Source: Senegalia massiliensis (GTDB taxonomy: Bacteria > Bacillota > Clostridia > Tissierellales > SIT17). From it: DNA of 64,000 bases. The DNA is taken from NCBI RefSeq assembly GCF_009911265.1, contig NZ_QXXA01000006.1:1-64000 (forward strand), written 5' to 3'. Numbering within the stretch: position 1 is the first letter of the stretch; each line of letters starts with the position of its first letter. Positions 17,797-27,126 of this stretch are shown in pieces. Under the pieces are notes generated by a model. The model was not told the DNA's origin. It did no database searches and saw nothing but the letters and a program-made list of their open reading frames with translations. Both the position numbers and the translations under genes were made by a program.

Positions 17797-17941
17797 AATT
17801 TATGCCTCCTTAGAATATGATAAATTTATTATAACACCTTGTTAATTTATTGTCAGTATATAATGTGTTTAGTTTTGTTAATAGTTTTAAAATATTAATA
17901 TTAGTTATTTACTTATTTTGCTCTATATTATATCATTTTAT

Positions 17942-18505
17942 TTATTCTAAATTTTCATTTAACAATACCATATGAATATGATCTTCCCATGTTCCATTTA
18001 TATTTAGGTACCTTTTAGATAGCCCTTCATTTATAAATCCTAATTTTTCTACCACTCTAATTGATCGCTTATTTCTAGGCATTATATTAGCTTCAATTCT
18101 ATGAAGACCAATAGTACTAAAAGAATATCTTATAACTCTCTTAATTGCTTCTGTCATATATCCTCTGTTTAATTTATCTTTGTCCATTTTGTATCCTAAA
18201 AAACAAGATAAAAATCCTCCCATTACAATATTGGATAAAGCAACACTTCCTATTATATTTTCATCATTATCCTTTTCAAATATATAAAATTTTTGTAAAT
18301 TACCATTTTCTATTTTGTTAATTTCATCTTCTATAATTTGCTTATGGTAATCTACAGTATAATAATCACTATGTTTTTTCGGTTCAAATTCAGATAAAAA
18401 ATCTTTATTTCTAATATTAAAATCTAAAATAATATCTACAAACCTTTCATCTGATTTTTTCAAATTTAATCTTTCTGTTTCTAAAATTAATTTTTCTATA
18501 CTCAT
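17942..18505 (-). CDS. GNAT acetyltransferase (RimJ/RimL type)
   Basis: 187 residues. ILETERLNLKKSDERFVD at the N terminus, a KDKLNRGYMTEAIKRVIRYSF acetyl-CoA loop and the HRIEANIMPRNKRSIRVVEKLGF motif identify the RimJ/RimL subfamily, which acetylates N-terminal amines of ribosomal proteins or small molecules. It lies 11 nt after the next GNAT gene in the same direction and is probably cotranscribed. Confidence 0.85.
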   Translation of the reverse strand: MSIEKLILETERLNLKKSDERFVDIILDFNIRNKDFLSEFEPKKHSDYYTVDYHKQIIEDEINKIENGNLQKFYIFEKDNDENIIGSVALSNIVMGGFLSCFLGYKMDKDKLNRGYMTEAIKRVIRYSFSTIGLHRIEANIMPRNKRSIRVVEKLGFINEGLSKRYLNINGTWEDHIHMVLLNENLE

Positions 18506-18516
18506 CCAATCTCCCC

Positions 18517-18978
18517 CTAAATATTTTTTTCCATAATATAATTAACAAATACCATATTATTATGTTTTTTATTCTGTTTTTCAACTATGTTAAATCCTCT
18601 TTTTCTAAAAAAATCTTTTGCTGTAATACTTGCTTCTGTAGTTAATTTAGTAATACTTAGATTTTGAGCCTCTTGTTCAATTCCACTTAAAAGTATAGTT
18701 GCAATTCCTTGACCTTGATGATTTTTTGAAACATACATAGTATTAAGATATCCATCTTCCCTTAAATCGCTAAATCCTACAATTTTTTGATTAATAACTG
18801 CTACAGATGTTTTGTTTTCATATAAAAAATTCTCCCATTTTTTCTTTTCTGGTATCTTTGGTGCCCAAGCATTTACTTGTTCTAATGTATAGTCTTTTAT
18901 ATTTATACTATGAACTGTATTATAAAATAATTGAAGTACCTCTTTTAAATCTTTCTCGTCATATTTTCTTATTAGCAT
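18517..18978 (-). CDS. GNAT acetyltransferase
   Basis: 153 residues. LIRKYDEKDLKEVLQLFYNTV, a beta-strand DGYLNTMYVSKNHQGQGIATILL carrying the acetyl-CoA motif Q-x-x-G-x-A, and FFRKRGF near the C terminus fit a small GNAT enzyme of the YafP type. Substrate unknown. First gene of a two-gene GNAT operon. Confidence 0.83.
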   Translation of the reverse strand: MLIRKYDEKDLKEVLQLFYNTVHSINIKDYTLEQVNAWAPKIPEKKKWENFLYENKTSVAVINQKIVGFSDLREDGYLNTMYVSKNHQGQGIATILLSGIEQEAQNLSITKLTTEASITAKDFFRKRGFNIVEKQNKKHNNMVFVNYIMEKNI

Positions 18979-19094
18979 GTAATTACCTCAATTTCATATT
19001 AAATTTAATTGCAATATATTATACCAAACAATTATATATAAATACCAATTATACATTTATAGTATGTTTTAAAATAAATCAAAAAAAATATAAT

Positions 19095-19109
19095 TGATAA
19101 TGATTATCA
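19095..19109 (+). promoter_or_regulatory. Fur-type box upstream of sodA
   Basis: TGATAATGATTATCA is an exact 7-1-7 match to the Fur box pattern TGATAATNATTATCA (a PerR box would have TTATAAT arms). It overlaps a TTGATA -35-like hexamer at 19094-19099, 54 bp before the sodA start. Confidence 0.8.
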
Positions 19110-19162
19110 TTAATAGTATTGGGTATATCTTAAATAGAGAAAAATAAAAGGAGGAATTATTA

Positions 19163-19774
19163 ATGAGTTTCAAATTACCAGAATTAGATTATTCTTATGA
19201 TGCACTAGAACCAAATATAGATGCAAGAACTATGGAGATACATCACACAAAACATCATCAAGGATATACAAATAAATTAAATAATGCACTAGAAGGCCAT
19301 AAAGACCTTCAAGATAAATCAATCGAAGATCTTCTAAAATCAATAGATACATTGCCAGAAGATATAAAAACTGCAGTTAGAAATAACGGAGGAGGTTTTT
19401 ATAACCACTCTATATTCTGGAAAGCTATGAGTCCAAATGGTGGAGGAAAACCAGAGGGCGAATTACTTGAAAAAATAGAAAAAGCTTTTGATAGTTTTGA
19501 TAAATTTAAAGAAGATTTTACTAATGCTGCAAAAACTAGATTTGGTAGTGGATGGGCTTGGTTAATTCTTAAAGATAATGGCGAATTGGAAGTTGTATCA
19601 ACACCAAATCAAGATTCCCCTGTTATGGAAGATAAAAAAGTATTACTTGGTTTAGATGTATGGGAACATGCATATTATCTAAAATATCAAAATAAAAGAC
19701 CTGATTATATAGAAGCATGGTGGAATGTTGTAAACTGGGACTATGTAAATGAAAGATATGAAAATTTAAAATAA
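19163..19774 (+). CDS. sodA: Superoxide dismutase (Fe/Mn)
   Basis: 203 residues, full length. Metal ligands are H27 ([13 protein letters not shown]), the His in [11 protein letters not shown], and the Asp and His of [21 protein letters not shown]. It converts superoxide to peroxide and oxygen in the cytoplasm. AAAGGAGG precedes the ATG. The exact Fur box upstream implies iron-dependent repression, so the enzyme may be made when iron is low, which would favour manganese use. The next gene, convergent, is a ferritin-like protein. Confidence 0.93.
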   Translation: MSFKLPELDYSYDALEPNIDARTMEIHHTKHHQGYTNKLNNALEGHKDLQDKSIEDLLKSIDTLPEDIKTAVRNNGGGFYNHSIFWKAMSPNGGGKPEGELLEKIEKAFDSFDKFKEDFTNAAKTRFGSGWAWLILKDNGELEVVSTPNQDSPVMEDKKVLLGLDVWEHAYYLKYQNKRPDYIEAWWNVVNWDYVNERYENLK

Positions 19775-19784
19775 ACTAATATGA

Positions 19785-19810
19785 TTAAGTCTCGAATATT
19801 CGAGGCTTAA
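19785..19810. terminator. Terminator between sodA and the ferritin-like gene
   Basis: Near-perfect hairpin TTAAGTCTCGAATATTCGAG with GCTTAA closing, followed by TTTAATTTTT on the plus strand. Confidence 0.75.
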
Positions 19811-20229
19811 TTTAATTTTTCTAACTCTTTAGTATTTTTTCTTTCCCTATGAAGAATTTCTCCAACTATATCTCTTGATTTATCATCTAAATTACCTCTT
19901 AAAACTTTTTCAGCCATGTTTATTCCTTTTTTTTGACCTTCTAGAGCTTTATTTATTATATAATCATCATCCTTTTTATGAGTTTCAATCTTTAATTTTA
20001 ATTCAGCCATATTCCCTTTAAGACCTAAATTTTCATCTGGCATCCCACCAATATTTTGAATATATTCAGATAATATAGCTATATTTTCTCTATGTCCTTT
20101 TTGTATTTCTTGAAAAACATCTTTATTTTTTTTGTTTTCTAATTTAGATATAAATACATTAAAAGAATCTAAAGCCATGTATTCTCCTTGTAATAAACTA
20201 ATTAAAGCTTCTTCTATTTTTTTATTCAT
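19807..20229 (-). CDS. Ferritin-like DUF2383-type protein
   Basis: 140 residues, all helical. Acid/histidine pairs recur at the spacing of a four-helix di-metal bundle: GEYMALDSF, KGHRENIAIL, EGQKKGINMAEK and LHRERKNTKEL. This fits DUF2383/ferritin-like proteins of unknown substrate. Position opposite sodA suggests an oxidative-stress or iron role. GGAAG-type site upstream of the ATG is weak. Confidence 0.65.
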   Translation of the reverse strand: MNKKIEEALISLLQGEYMALDSFNVFISKLENKKNKDVFQEIQKGHRENIAILSEYIQNIGGMPDENLGLKGNMAELKLKIETHKKDDDYIINKALEGQKKGINMAEKVLRGNLDDKSRDIVGEILHRERKNTKELEKLN

Positions 20230-20375
20230 AATTTCACTTCCTTAATTTTTATACTTTTATTATTCTCATAATCTGTTCTAAATATGTTGGGATATTAGCA
20301 GGATATTCTTACTATATTGTAGAATTTTTAATATACTTAATAATATAGTAATTTAAAACTAAAGGAGGTTTTTTA

Positions 20376-21146
20376 ATGAATGAAACATTAAGTGTATTGA
20401 ATAATAGGATGTCTTTAAGAAGGTATAAAGATAAACCTATATCAGAAGAACATTTAGAACAAATTCTTTATTCTACAATGAGAGCGCCAACAGCTGGTAA
20501 TATGATGCTTTACTCTGTATTAGTTATTAAAGATAAAGAAAAAATCAAAAGGCTAAGTAGCACCTGTGACAACCAAGCTTTTATAGCTAAAGCTCCATTA
20601 GTATTAATATTTCTAGCTGATATGCAAAGATGGACTGATTATCTTCACCATTGTGATATTGAAGATTTTTGTAAAGAAAAAGAAATGGAATATAATGGTC
20701 CAAATAATGCAGATCTTTTCTTGTCTATATCAGATACAATGATTGCAGCTCAAAATGCTGTTATTGCAGGAGAATCCCTTGGAGTCGGTTCTTGCTATAT
20801 TGGAGATATTATGGAAAACTATGAAACACATAAAGTAATGTTTAATTTACCTGATAAAGTATTCCCTATTGGTATGCTTTGTCTTGGATATTATCCTGAA
20901 AAACTGAAAAAAACTCTAATACCTAGATTTAATAAAGAGTATATAGTGTTTGATGAAAAGTATAAAAGATTATCTTCAGAAGAGTTTGATGATATGTTCA
21001 AACATTTGAACGAAAATTTAAATCCTAATAACTCATTTGGAGCAAGAAATATTGGACAATTAATGTATTCAAGAAAATTCGGTGCTCCTTTCTTCAAAGA
21101 AATGGAAAGATCTGTGAAAGTTATTATGGAACATTGGAATAAATAA
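20376..21146 (+). CDS. Nitroreductase family FMN oxidoreductase
   Basis: 256 residues. LNNRMSLRRYKDKPISEE and MRAPTAGNMMLYSVLVI form the N-terminal FMN site, and AAQNAVIAGESLGVGSCYIG the central helix, typical of NfsA/FRP-like nitroreductases. The C-terminal extension (residues about 175-256) matches the NfsA-type subgroup. It reduces flavin or nitro/quinone substrates with NAD(P)H. Good AAAGGAGG site; promoter region shared divergently with the ferritin-like gene. Confidence 0.85.
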   Translation: MNETLSVLNNRMSLRRYKDKPISEEHLEQILYSTMRAPTAGNMMLYSVLVIKDKEKIKRLSSTCDNQAFIAKAPLVLIFLADMQRWTDYLHHCDIEDFCKEKEMEYNGPNNADLFLSISDTMIAAQNAVIAGESLGVGSCYIGDIMENYETHKVMFNLPDKVFPIGMLCLGYYPEKLKKTLIPRFNKEYIVFDEKYKRLSSEEFDDMFKHLNENLNPNNSFGARNIGQLMYSRKFGAPFFKEMERSVKVIMEHWNK

Positions 21147-21205
21147 TTACAAATTACCTCTATTAATGTTATAATAATTAAGCAAAAGAAAAAGAGGTGA
21201 AAAGT

Positions 21206-22069
21206 ATGGATAAACTAGCAGGTAAAGGTTGTAAACAATTAATACCTGATGAAGATAAAATACCTTTAAAAGATATAGAAAGAAATATAATTAAGAGATA
21301 TAGAAAATATCTTTGGTCTCCTTTTGTTAAAGCTATTTCTAATTATAACCTTGTAGAAGAGGGTGACAAAGTAGCTGTTGCTATATCTGGAGGAAAAGAT
21401 AGCCTGCTTTTGGCTAAATTATTTCAAGAGCTTAAAAAACATGGTAATATAAATTTTGAAATAGAATTTTTAGCTATGGACCCTGGATATCATGAAGACA
21501 TAAAAAAATTGCTGATAGAAAATTGCAACTACCTTGATATCCCCGTTAAAATATTTGAATCTAAAATATTTGAAATAGCAGATGAAAAAGCAAGTGAATA
21601 TCCTTGTTATTTATGTGCCCGCATGAGAAGAGGTGCATTATACAGGAAATCTAAAGAGCTTGGATGTAACAAACTTGCACTTGGGCATCACTTTAACGAT
21701 GTAATTGAGACAACTATGTTAAATGTGTTATATTCAGGTAATTTTAAAACAATGTTACCAAAACTAAAATCTCAAAATTATGAAGGTATAGAATTAATCC
21801 GTCCAATGTATTATATAAGAGAAGATGATATAGAGAGATTTACAGAGACAAGTGGTATATGGCCATTAAATTGTGCTTGCATGGTTGCTGCTAAAAAAAT
21901 AGGAAATAAAAGATATGAAATAAAGGAACTTATTTCACAAATGAAAGAAAATTTTGTTGATGTGGATAAGTCAATTTTTAAAGCTGCAGAAAATGTTAAT
22001 ATAGATAGAATTCTTGGATATAAAAAAGATGATAAAAAATATTCATTTTTAGATTTTTATGATGAATAA
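21206..22069 (+). CDS. TtcA family tRNA 2-thiocytidine synthase
   Basis: 287 residues. PP-loop AISGGKDSLLLAKLF binds ATP; ARMRRGALYRKSKELGCNKLALGHHFNDVIETT is the second ATPase motif; CYLC plus a later Cys (NCACM) can hold the iron-sulfur cluster used by TtcA enzymes to thiolate cytidine 32 of tRNA. I chose ATG 21206, preceded by AAGAGGTG; the upstream GTG at 21197 lies inside that site. Terminator directly downstream. Confidence 0.82.
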   Translation: MDKLAGKGCKQLIPDEDKIPLKDIERNIIKRYRKYLWSPFVKAISNYNLVEEGDKVAVAISGGKDSLLLAKLFQELKKHGNINFEIEFLAMDPGYHEDIKKLLIENCNYLDIPVKIFESKIFEIADEKASEYPCYLCARMRRGALYRKSKELGCNKLALGHHFNDVIETTMLNVLYSGNFKTMLPKLKSQNYEGIELIRPMYYIREDDIERFTETSGIWPLNCACMVAAKKIGNKRYEIKELISQMKENFVDVDKSIFKAAENVNIDRILGYKKDDKKYSFLDFYDE

Positions 22070-22073
22070 CGAT

Positions 22074-22103
22074 AAAATGACTCCTAATATTAGGAGTCAT
22101 TTT
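22074..22103. terminator. Bidirectional palindromic terminator
   Basis: Perfect 30-bp palindromic hairpin (AAAATGACTCCTA, ATAT, complement) between convergent genes. Confidence 0.9.
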
Positions 22104-22104
22104 A

Positions 22105-23502
22105 TTATGCAATTTTTCTAGCCATTATTACACCCATCACTGAAGCCATCATAAGTCCTCTAGTCCATCCACTAGAATCCCCCAATGCATATAAACCTTT
22201 AACATTAGTCATAAAATTATCATCTAATTTTATTTTATTACTATAAAACTTAACTTCTGGTCCATATAACAATGTCTCTCTACTTGCAAATCCAGGAACT
22301 ACTACATTCAAAGATTCTATAAATTGAAGAATATTAAGCATTGGTCTATATGGTATTGCAGATGTAATATCTCCTGCTACAGCATCAGGTAATGTTGGAT
22401 TAACATTGGATCTAGAAAGCTCTTCTTGCCATGTTCTTTTTCCATCTAATATATCACCATATCTTTGTACTAATATGTTTCCATCGCCTAACATATTAAC
22501 TAATTGGGATACTTTTTTCCCATATTCAATAGGTTGATTAAAAGGCTCTATAAAATTATGGGAACTCAATATTGCTAAATTTGTATTGTTTGATTTTTTA
22601 TCTTTATATGAATGTCCATTTACTATAGCTAAATTATCATCATAATTCTCTTGGCTTACAAATCCACCAGGATTTTGACAAAATGTTCTTACTTTATCTC
22701 TAAATGGTGATGGATATCCTATTAGTTTTGATTCATATAATACATTATTGACTTTTTCCATAACTTCATTTCTTACCTCTACTCTAACCCCTATATCTAC
22801 AGTTCCCGATTTATGGCTAATATTATGTTTTATACACATATTTTTTAGCCAATCTGCTCCTTTTCTACCAGCAGCTATTATTACTTTATCTGATAATATT
22901 TTTTCTGTAGATTTTTTTCTCTTTGAATCTATTGTGATTATTCCTTTAATGTTATCATCCTCTATTATTAAATCTTCTACCAAAGTATCAAACATTATTT
23001 CTACTCCACTTTGAACTAAATACTGCTGTATTTTATAATATATCTCTTGAGCCTTTTCTGTTCCAAGATGTCTTATAGGGCAATCAACTAATTTAAGTCC
23101 AGCCTCTATTGATTTTCTTCTTATATCTTTAATTTCTTCGGTATTTTCAAGTCCTTCTACATTTTCATCTGCCCCAAACTCCAAATATATGTTATCAGTA
23201 TAATTTATCATTTCTTGAGCAAATTTTTCTCCAATTAAATTAGGTAATTCTCCACCTACTTCAGGGCTCAAAGACAATTTGCCATCAGAAAATGCTCCTG
23301 CACCTGAAAATCCTGTAGTTATATGACAATATGGTTTACATGAAACACATTTAAATAATTCTTCCTTAGGGCAATGACGTTTTTCAATACTAGTTCCTTT
23401 TTCAATTAATAATATTTTTGTATCATATTTCTTTTTAATTAATTCTAAAGCAGTAAATATACCAGATGGTCCCGCACCTACAATTACTAAATCATAATTC
23501 AT
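22105..23502 (-). CDS. FAD-dependent oxidoreductase (COG2509-like)
   Basis: 465 residues. N-terminal dinucleotide fold VIVGAGPSGIFTALELIKK (GxGxxG at 9-14), a HCPKEELFKCVSCKPYCHI segment with several cysteines, TGFSGAGAFSDGKLSLS, and a C-terminal FAD motif GLYALGDSSGWTRGLMMASVMG. This matches the uncharacterised FAD-dependent dehydrogenase group often found in anaerobic Firmicutes. The electron donor and acceptor are not known. Confidence 0.82.
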   Translation of the reverse strand: MNYDLVIVGAGPSGIFTALELIKKKYDTKILLIEKGTSIEKRHCPKEELFKCVSCKPYCHITTGFSGAGAFSDGKLSLSPEVGGELPNLIGEKFAQEMINYTDNIYLEFGADENVEGLENTEEIKDIRRKSIEAGLKLVDCPIRHLGTEKAQEIYYKIQQYLVQSGVEIMFDTLVEDLIIEDDNIKGIITIDSKRKKSTEKILSDKVIIAAGRKGADWLKNMCIKHNISHKSGTVDIGVRVEVRNEVMEKVNNVLYESKLIGYPSPFRDKVRTFCQNPGGFVSQENYDDNLAIVNGHSYKDKKSNNTNLAILSSHNFIEPFNQPIEYGKKVSQLVNMLGDGNILVQRYGDILDGKRTWQEELSRSNVNPTLPDAVAGDITSAIPYRPMLNILQFIESLNVVVPGFASRETLLYGPEVKFYSNKIKLDDNFMTNVKGLYALGDSSGWTRGLMMASVMGVIMARKIA

Positions 23503-23579
23503 ATAAACTCCCCCATTATAAATAGTCGAATATTATACTAATATTATATAATATAGTTCAGGTTTAGTCCAATATAATT

Positions 23580-24446
23580 CTAAAGTCCTCTTAATCCCTC
23601 TGGTTTATAAATATCTTCTTTTAATGCTTCATCAATTTCATTTAACAATCTATCTTTATCATCATTTAATGTTCCTTTAAGAGAAATATAATTTGACGCA
23701 TGATTTGAACGGAATACACAATTTTTAACATTAAGATTTTCTATAAATAATTTTGTTTCTATCATAACTTCCTCTGGAGATAACAATTCAAAATTTCCTT
23801 CTATATAATCATTATATAATTCTGTATCCTCTTCCATCATTAATGTTAATAACCCTACATAATCAGGATTAATCTCATTTATTACTTTAGCTGAATCCAT
23901 AGCATGTTCTTTGATATAATCTTTACCACCTAAACCAGATATCAATGTTACTGATAATTTTATGCCAGACTCCTTGGCTTTTTCTCCAGCTTTAATCATA
24001 GTTTTTCTATCTACACCTTTAGTAATTTTATTCAATATATCTTCATTTCCTGATTCTATCCCCATATACATAATACCTAATCCATTATCTTTCAACACTT
24101 TAAGATCATTTAAGCTTTTATTTAGTATATCTTTAGGTGTAGCATAAATACCTATCCTTTCACATTCAGGAAATATCCTTTTTATATGTTGTAAAATAAT
24201 TAATAAATCCTCTGTTTTCAATATTAAAGCATCACCATCAGCTAAAAATATTCTTTTTATATTTTTATAATATTCCCTTGCAGAATTTAAATCTTCTAAT
24301 ATATCATCTAATTTTCTTATTCTGAATTTTTTCTCCTTATACATACTGCAAAATGTACATTTATTATGAGCACAACCAATTGTTGCCTGTACTATTAGAC
24401 TCCTAGCTTCACTAGGGGGCCTAAAAACTCTTCCTTCATATCTCAT
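23580..24446 (-). CDS. Radical SAM protein
   Basis: 288 residues. The cluster motif GCAHNKCTFCSMY supplies C25, C30 and C33 (C-x4-C-x2-C), followed by RIFLADGDALIL, GIMYMGIESGNEDILNKITKG and SVTLISGLGG, typical of the TIM-barrel radical SAM core of the Elp3/MiaB-like set. No second cysteine cluster or fused domain is seen, so the reaction is unknown. Its start is preceded by GGAGGAAAAAAG. Not obviously linked to its neighbours. Confidence 0.82.
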   Translation of the reverse strand: MRYEGRVFRPPSEARSLIVQATIGCAHNKCTFCSMYKEKKFRIRKLDDILEDLNSAREYYKNIKRIFLADGDALILKTEDLLIILQHIKRIFPECERIGIYATPKDILNKSLNDLKVLKDNGLGIMYMGIESGNEDILNKITKGVDRKTMIKAGEKAKESGIKLSVTLISGLGGKDYIKEHAMDSAKVINEINPDYVGLLTLMMEEDTELYNDYIEGNFELLSPEEVMIETKLFIENLNVKNCVFRSNHASNYISLKGTLNDDKDRLLNEIDEALKEDIYKPEGLRGL

Positions 24447-24631
24447 CTTTTTTCCTCCACTCTTATTTCAACTAAAAATAATCCAGTATAAATCTTTACT
24501 TGCCTTTTGAAAATATCCCACTTTTAAATAATTCTATATAATATTATAGTACAAAAAAAGATAAAATTACAAATGTCCAAATCAAGTTGCTCACAATTGG
24601 CAGGCTTAGTGCTTACCTTTTTGAAATAATA

Positions 24632-24673
24632 AACCCTCCATTAAAACACCAGACTTTGAATCTATAGTATAAT
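24632..24673 (+). promoter_or_regulatory. MerR-type promoter/operator in front of the regulator
   Basis: AACCCTCCAT, then a -35 AAAACA at 24643-24648 and a -10 TATAAT at 24668-24673, spacer 19 bp as in MerR-controlled promoters. The upstream decamer and spacing recur before the ABC genes (25439-25480). Confidence 0.6.
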
Positions 24674-24697
24674 TGATAAAATAGGAGGTGGTGGCAA

Positions 24698-25453
24698 TTG
24701 AAAACATACAAAACTTCGGAGGTTGCTAAAATAATTGGCATACACCCCAATACCGTTCGTTTTTATGAGGAATGGGGATTAATACCAAAAGCAGATCGTA
24801 AGCCCAATGGATATAGAGTTTTTACGATTTTTCATATTGATCAGCTAAAGCTTGCCAGAATTGCTTTTAAGATAGAGATCCTTCAAAATGGCTTAAGAAA
24901 AAAAATTGTAGAAACAATAAAAGCTTCGGCAAATGGGGACTTTGATAAAGCAATCTCTTTAGCGAAAGAGTATCTACATCTTATACACAAAGAACAGAAA
25001 AATACCAAGGAAGCAATCAATATAGCAAAACAGATTTTATACGGAAAAACCTCATCTGATAGGTTGTGTTTGAAACGCAAAGAGGTTTCTGAGTATTTGA
25101 ATATTTCTATAGATAAACTACGAAATTGGGAATTAAATGGTCTATTGTCCGTTAAGCGAAAACAAAATGGCTACCGTTTTTATACAAGCGTGGATATTGA
25201 AAGGCTAAAAATAATACGGTCACTCCGATGTGCCAATTATTCATTAGAAGCTATATTGAGAATGCTCAATGCTATGTCTGTAAATCCACAGATAAATATG
25301 GAGAAAGTATTGAATACTCCTAAAAGTGATACTGACATTATTTCTGTGTGTGATAAGTTGATTCTATCTTTACAGGAAGCAGCCCAAAATGCGGAATTGA
25401 TAATAGAAATCCTAAAGGATATGAAAGTTAAATTTAATAACCCTCCATATTAA
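24698..25453 (+). CDS. Tandem MerR-domain transcriptional regulator
   Basis: 251 residues, TTG start preceded by AGGAGGTG. Two winged-helix MerR domains: TSEVAKIIGIHPNTVRFYEEWGLIP near residue 6 and KRKEVSEYLNISIDKLRNWELNG near residue 126, each followed by NGYR-(F/V)-(F/Y)T. Between them and at the C terminus are helices for dimerisation or sensing. It probably controls itself and the ABC exporter downstream, since both promoters carry the same motif. Codon choice and GC look higher than in the flanks, suggesting acquisition. The ligand is unknown. Confidence 0.82.
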   Translation: MKTYKTSEVAKIIGIHPNTVRFYEEWGLIPKADRKPNGYRVFTIFHIDQLKLARIAFKIEILQNGLRKKIVETIKASANGDFDKAISLAKEYLHLIHKEQKNTKEAINIAKQILYGKTSSDRLCLKRKEVSEYLNISIDKLRNWELNGLLSVKRKQNGYRFYTSVDIERLKIIRSLRCANYSLEAILRMLNAMSVNPQINMEKVLNTPKSDTDIISVCDKLILSLQEAAQNAELIIEILKDMKVKFNNPPY

Positions 25454-25480
25454 CACCAACCTTTTTTCTACTGTTATAAT
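25439..25480 (+). promoter_or_regulatory. Second copy of the MerR-type promoter, before the ABC exporter
   Basis: AACCCTCCAT, -35 TTAACA at 25450-25455 and -10 TATAAT at 25475-25480 with a 19-bp spacer. Decamer, AACACCA core and -10 align without gaps to 24632-24673. It overlaps the 3' end of the merR gene. Confidence 0.62.
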
Positions 25481-25515
25481 TAGTTAGTCAATAACAGTAG
25501 AAGGAGGTTTTTTAA

Positions 25516-26250
25516 ATGAAAGAAATCATTAAAGTAAAGCAGCTATCCAAATCTTATAACGGTTTAATAGCAATCCAAAACTTGGATTTGTCAGTACAGT
25601 ACGGTACGGTATTTGGGCTGCTTGGTGCAAACGGTGCAGGAAAAAGTACTACAATCGAATGTATATTAGGTACAAAGAAACCTGATACAGGAGAAATATC
25701 AATTTTAGAAATGAATCCCTTCCTTCAAAGAAAACAACTTTTTGAAAATGTGGGTGTTCAGTTTCAAGAAGCAAATTATCAAGATAAGATTACTGTAGCT
25801 GAGCTATGTGAGGTCACACAGTCACTCTACAAAAATACTGTAGATTATCGAGAATTGCTGAAGCAGTTTGGAATATCTGACAAAACCAAAAGTATGGTCA
25901 AAGAACTTTCTGGCGGTCAGCGTCAAAAATTATTTATTGTTTTAGCACTAATACCAAATCCTAAAGTGGTATTTTTAGATGAACTGACCACAGGACTTGA
26001 TGCTAGAGCAAGACGAGAGGTATGGAAAATTCTATATGATTTAAAATCAAAAGGTTTGACTATTTTCTTAACCTCTCACTTTATGGACGAAGTTGAGCTA
26101 TTGTGTGATAAAATCTGCATATTGAAAAAAGGACAGGTGATATTTCATGGAACAGTAAAGGAAGCAGTTTCCGCAAGTCCTTTTGAAAAATTTGAAGATG
26201 CTTATTTATGGTATTCAGACGAGGAGGTAATGGACAATGAGAACATTTAG
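25516..26250 (+). CDS. ABC-2 type exporter, ATP-binding protein
   Basis: 244 residues. Walker A GANGAGKST, Q loop VGVQFQEANYQ, signature KELSGGQRQKL, Walker B VVFLDELTTGLD (Glu then Leu in place of the more common Pro), and switch LTSHFMDEVEL. The DrrA/NodI-type layout pairs with the membrane protein encoded immediately downstream, whose start overlaps by 14 nt. Exports a drug or lipid-like compound, probably induced by the MerR regulator. Confidence 0.88.
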   Translation: MKEIIKVKQLSKSYNGLIAIQNLDLSVQYGTVFGLLGANGAGKSTTIECILGTKKPDTGEISILEMNPFLQRKQLFENVGVQFQEANYQDKITVAELCEVTQSLYKNTVDYRELLKQFGISDKTKSMVKELSGGQRQKLFIVLALIPNPKVVFLDELTTGLDARARREVWKILYDLKSKGLTIFLTSHFMDEVELLCDKICILKKGQVIFHGTVKEAVSASPFEKFEDAYLWYSDEEVMDNENI

Positions 26251-26980
26251 TACAATGCTGAAAAATGAGTTGAAACTATCCCTACGTGGTATGGATATGT
26301 TTATTTTTGCTATTTGTATGCCACTTGTTGTTTTAATAATCTTGGGAGTGATATATGGAACTAAGCCCGCATTTAATGGTGCGCAATATAGTTTTTTAGA
26401 GCAATCTTTTGGGGCTTTAACCACTATCGCTATTTGTGCAGGAGGTGTTATGGGACTTCCATTGGTAGTCTCGGATTACAGAAGCAGAAAGATATTAAAG
26501 AGATTTAAGGTTACACCTGTAAGTCCCGCAATGATATTGGTAGTACAGGCTGCCATTTATACACTTTACTCTATTGTTTCATTGTTGTTACTTTATGCCG
26601 TTGCAGCAACTTTCTTTGATTTTCAGTTGCTTGGTTCTCCCTTTGTTTTCTTGGGTGGTTATTTGTTGGTAATGCTTTCAATGTTCAGTATTGGTATGAT
26701 GGTAGGAGGTATTTCGCCGAATACCAAAATTGCAAGTGCTGTTGCAAGCATTTTATATTTTCCAATGCTCATTTTTTCAGGTGCAACTTTACCTTATGAG
26801 ATAATGCCCAATACTTTGCAGAAAATAGCTGATGTACTGCCACTGACACAGGGGATAAAACTACTGAAAGCAGCTTCTTTAGGTTTATCCATTGATGATG
26901 TCATAATCTCTATAATTATTATGATAGCCCTTGCAGTAATTTGTATTGCAGTTTCCCTGAAGTTTTTCAAATGGGAATAG
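26237..26980 (+). CDS. ABC-2 type exporter, permease
   Basis: 247 residues with about six helices; NELKLSLRGMDMFIFAICMP at the N terminus, GVMGLPLVVSDYRSRKILKRFKVTPVSP in the middle (the typical ABC-2 cytosolic loop), and FPMLIFSGATLPYEIMP near the C terminus. It forms the membrane channel with the ATPase encoded upstream. Cassette probably acquired; it ends at a terminator and an IS3 remnant. Confidence 0.87.
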   Translation: MRTFSTMLKNELKLSLRGMDMFIFAICMPLVVLIILGVIYGTKPAFNGAQYSFLEQSFGALTTIAICAGGVMGLPLVVSDYRSRKILKRFKVTPVSPAMILVVQAAIYTLYSIVSLLLLYAVAATFFDFQLLGSPFVFLGGYLLVMLSMFSIGMMVGGISPNTKIASAVASILYFPMLIFSGATLPYEIMPNTLQKIADVLPLTQGIKLLKAASLGLSIDDVIISIIIMIALAVICIAVSLKFFKWE

Positions 26981-27058
26981 TAATACATTTCGAATAAATT
27001 TTGTCTCCTATATATAGGAGTAAATTACACAATGATAAATAAAAAAGGCTATGCGACA

Positions 27059-27101
27059 TTAAAAAGATGATTTCTGCATTTAGCAGGAATCATCTTTTTA
27101 A
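27059..27101 (+). terminator. Terminator after the MerR/ABC cassette
   Basis: Stem TTAAAAAGATGATT...CTGC pairing with GCAG...AATCATCTTTTTAA with a 5-nt loop and one mismatch, about 80 nt after the permease stop. Confidence 0.75.
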
Positions 27102-27126
27102 ATCCCAATTTTTATATATTCTTTAT

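Noticed and set aside
17797-17941. Glycine riboswitch before the AGCS symporter
   Set aside because: The leader is plain AT-rich sequence without the conserved glycine aptamer core.
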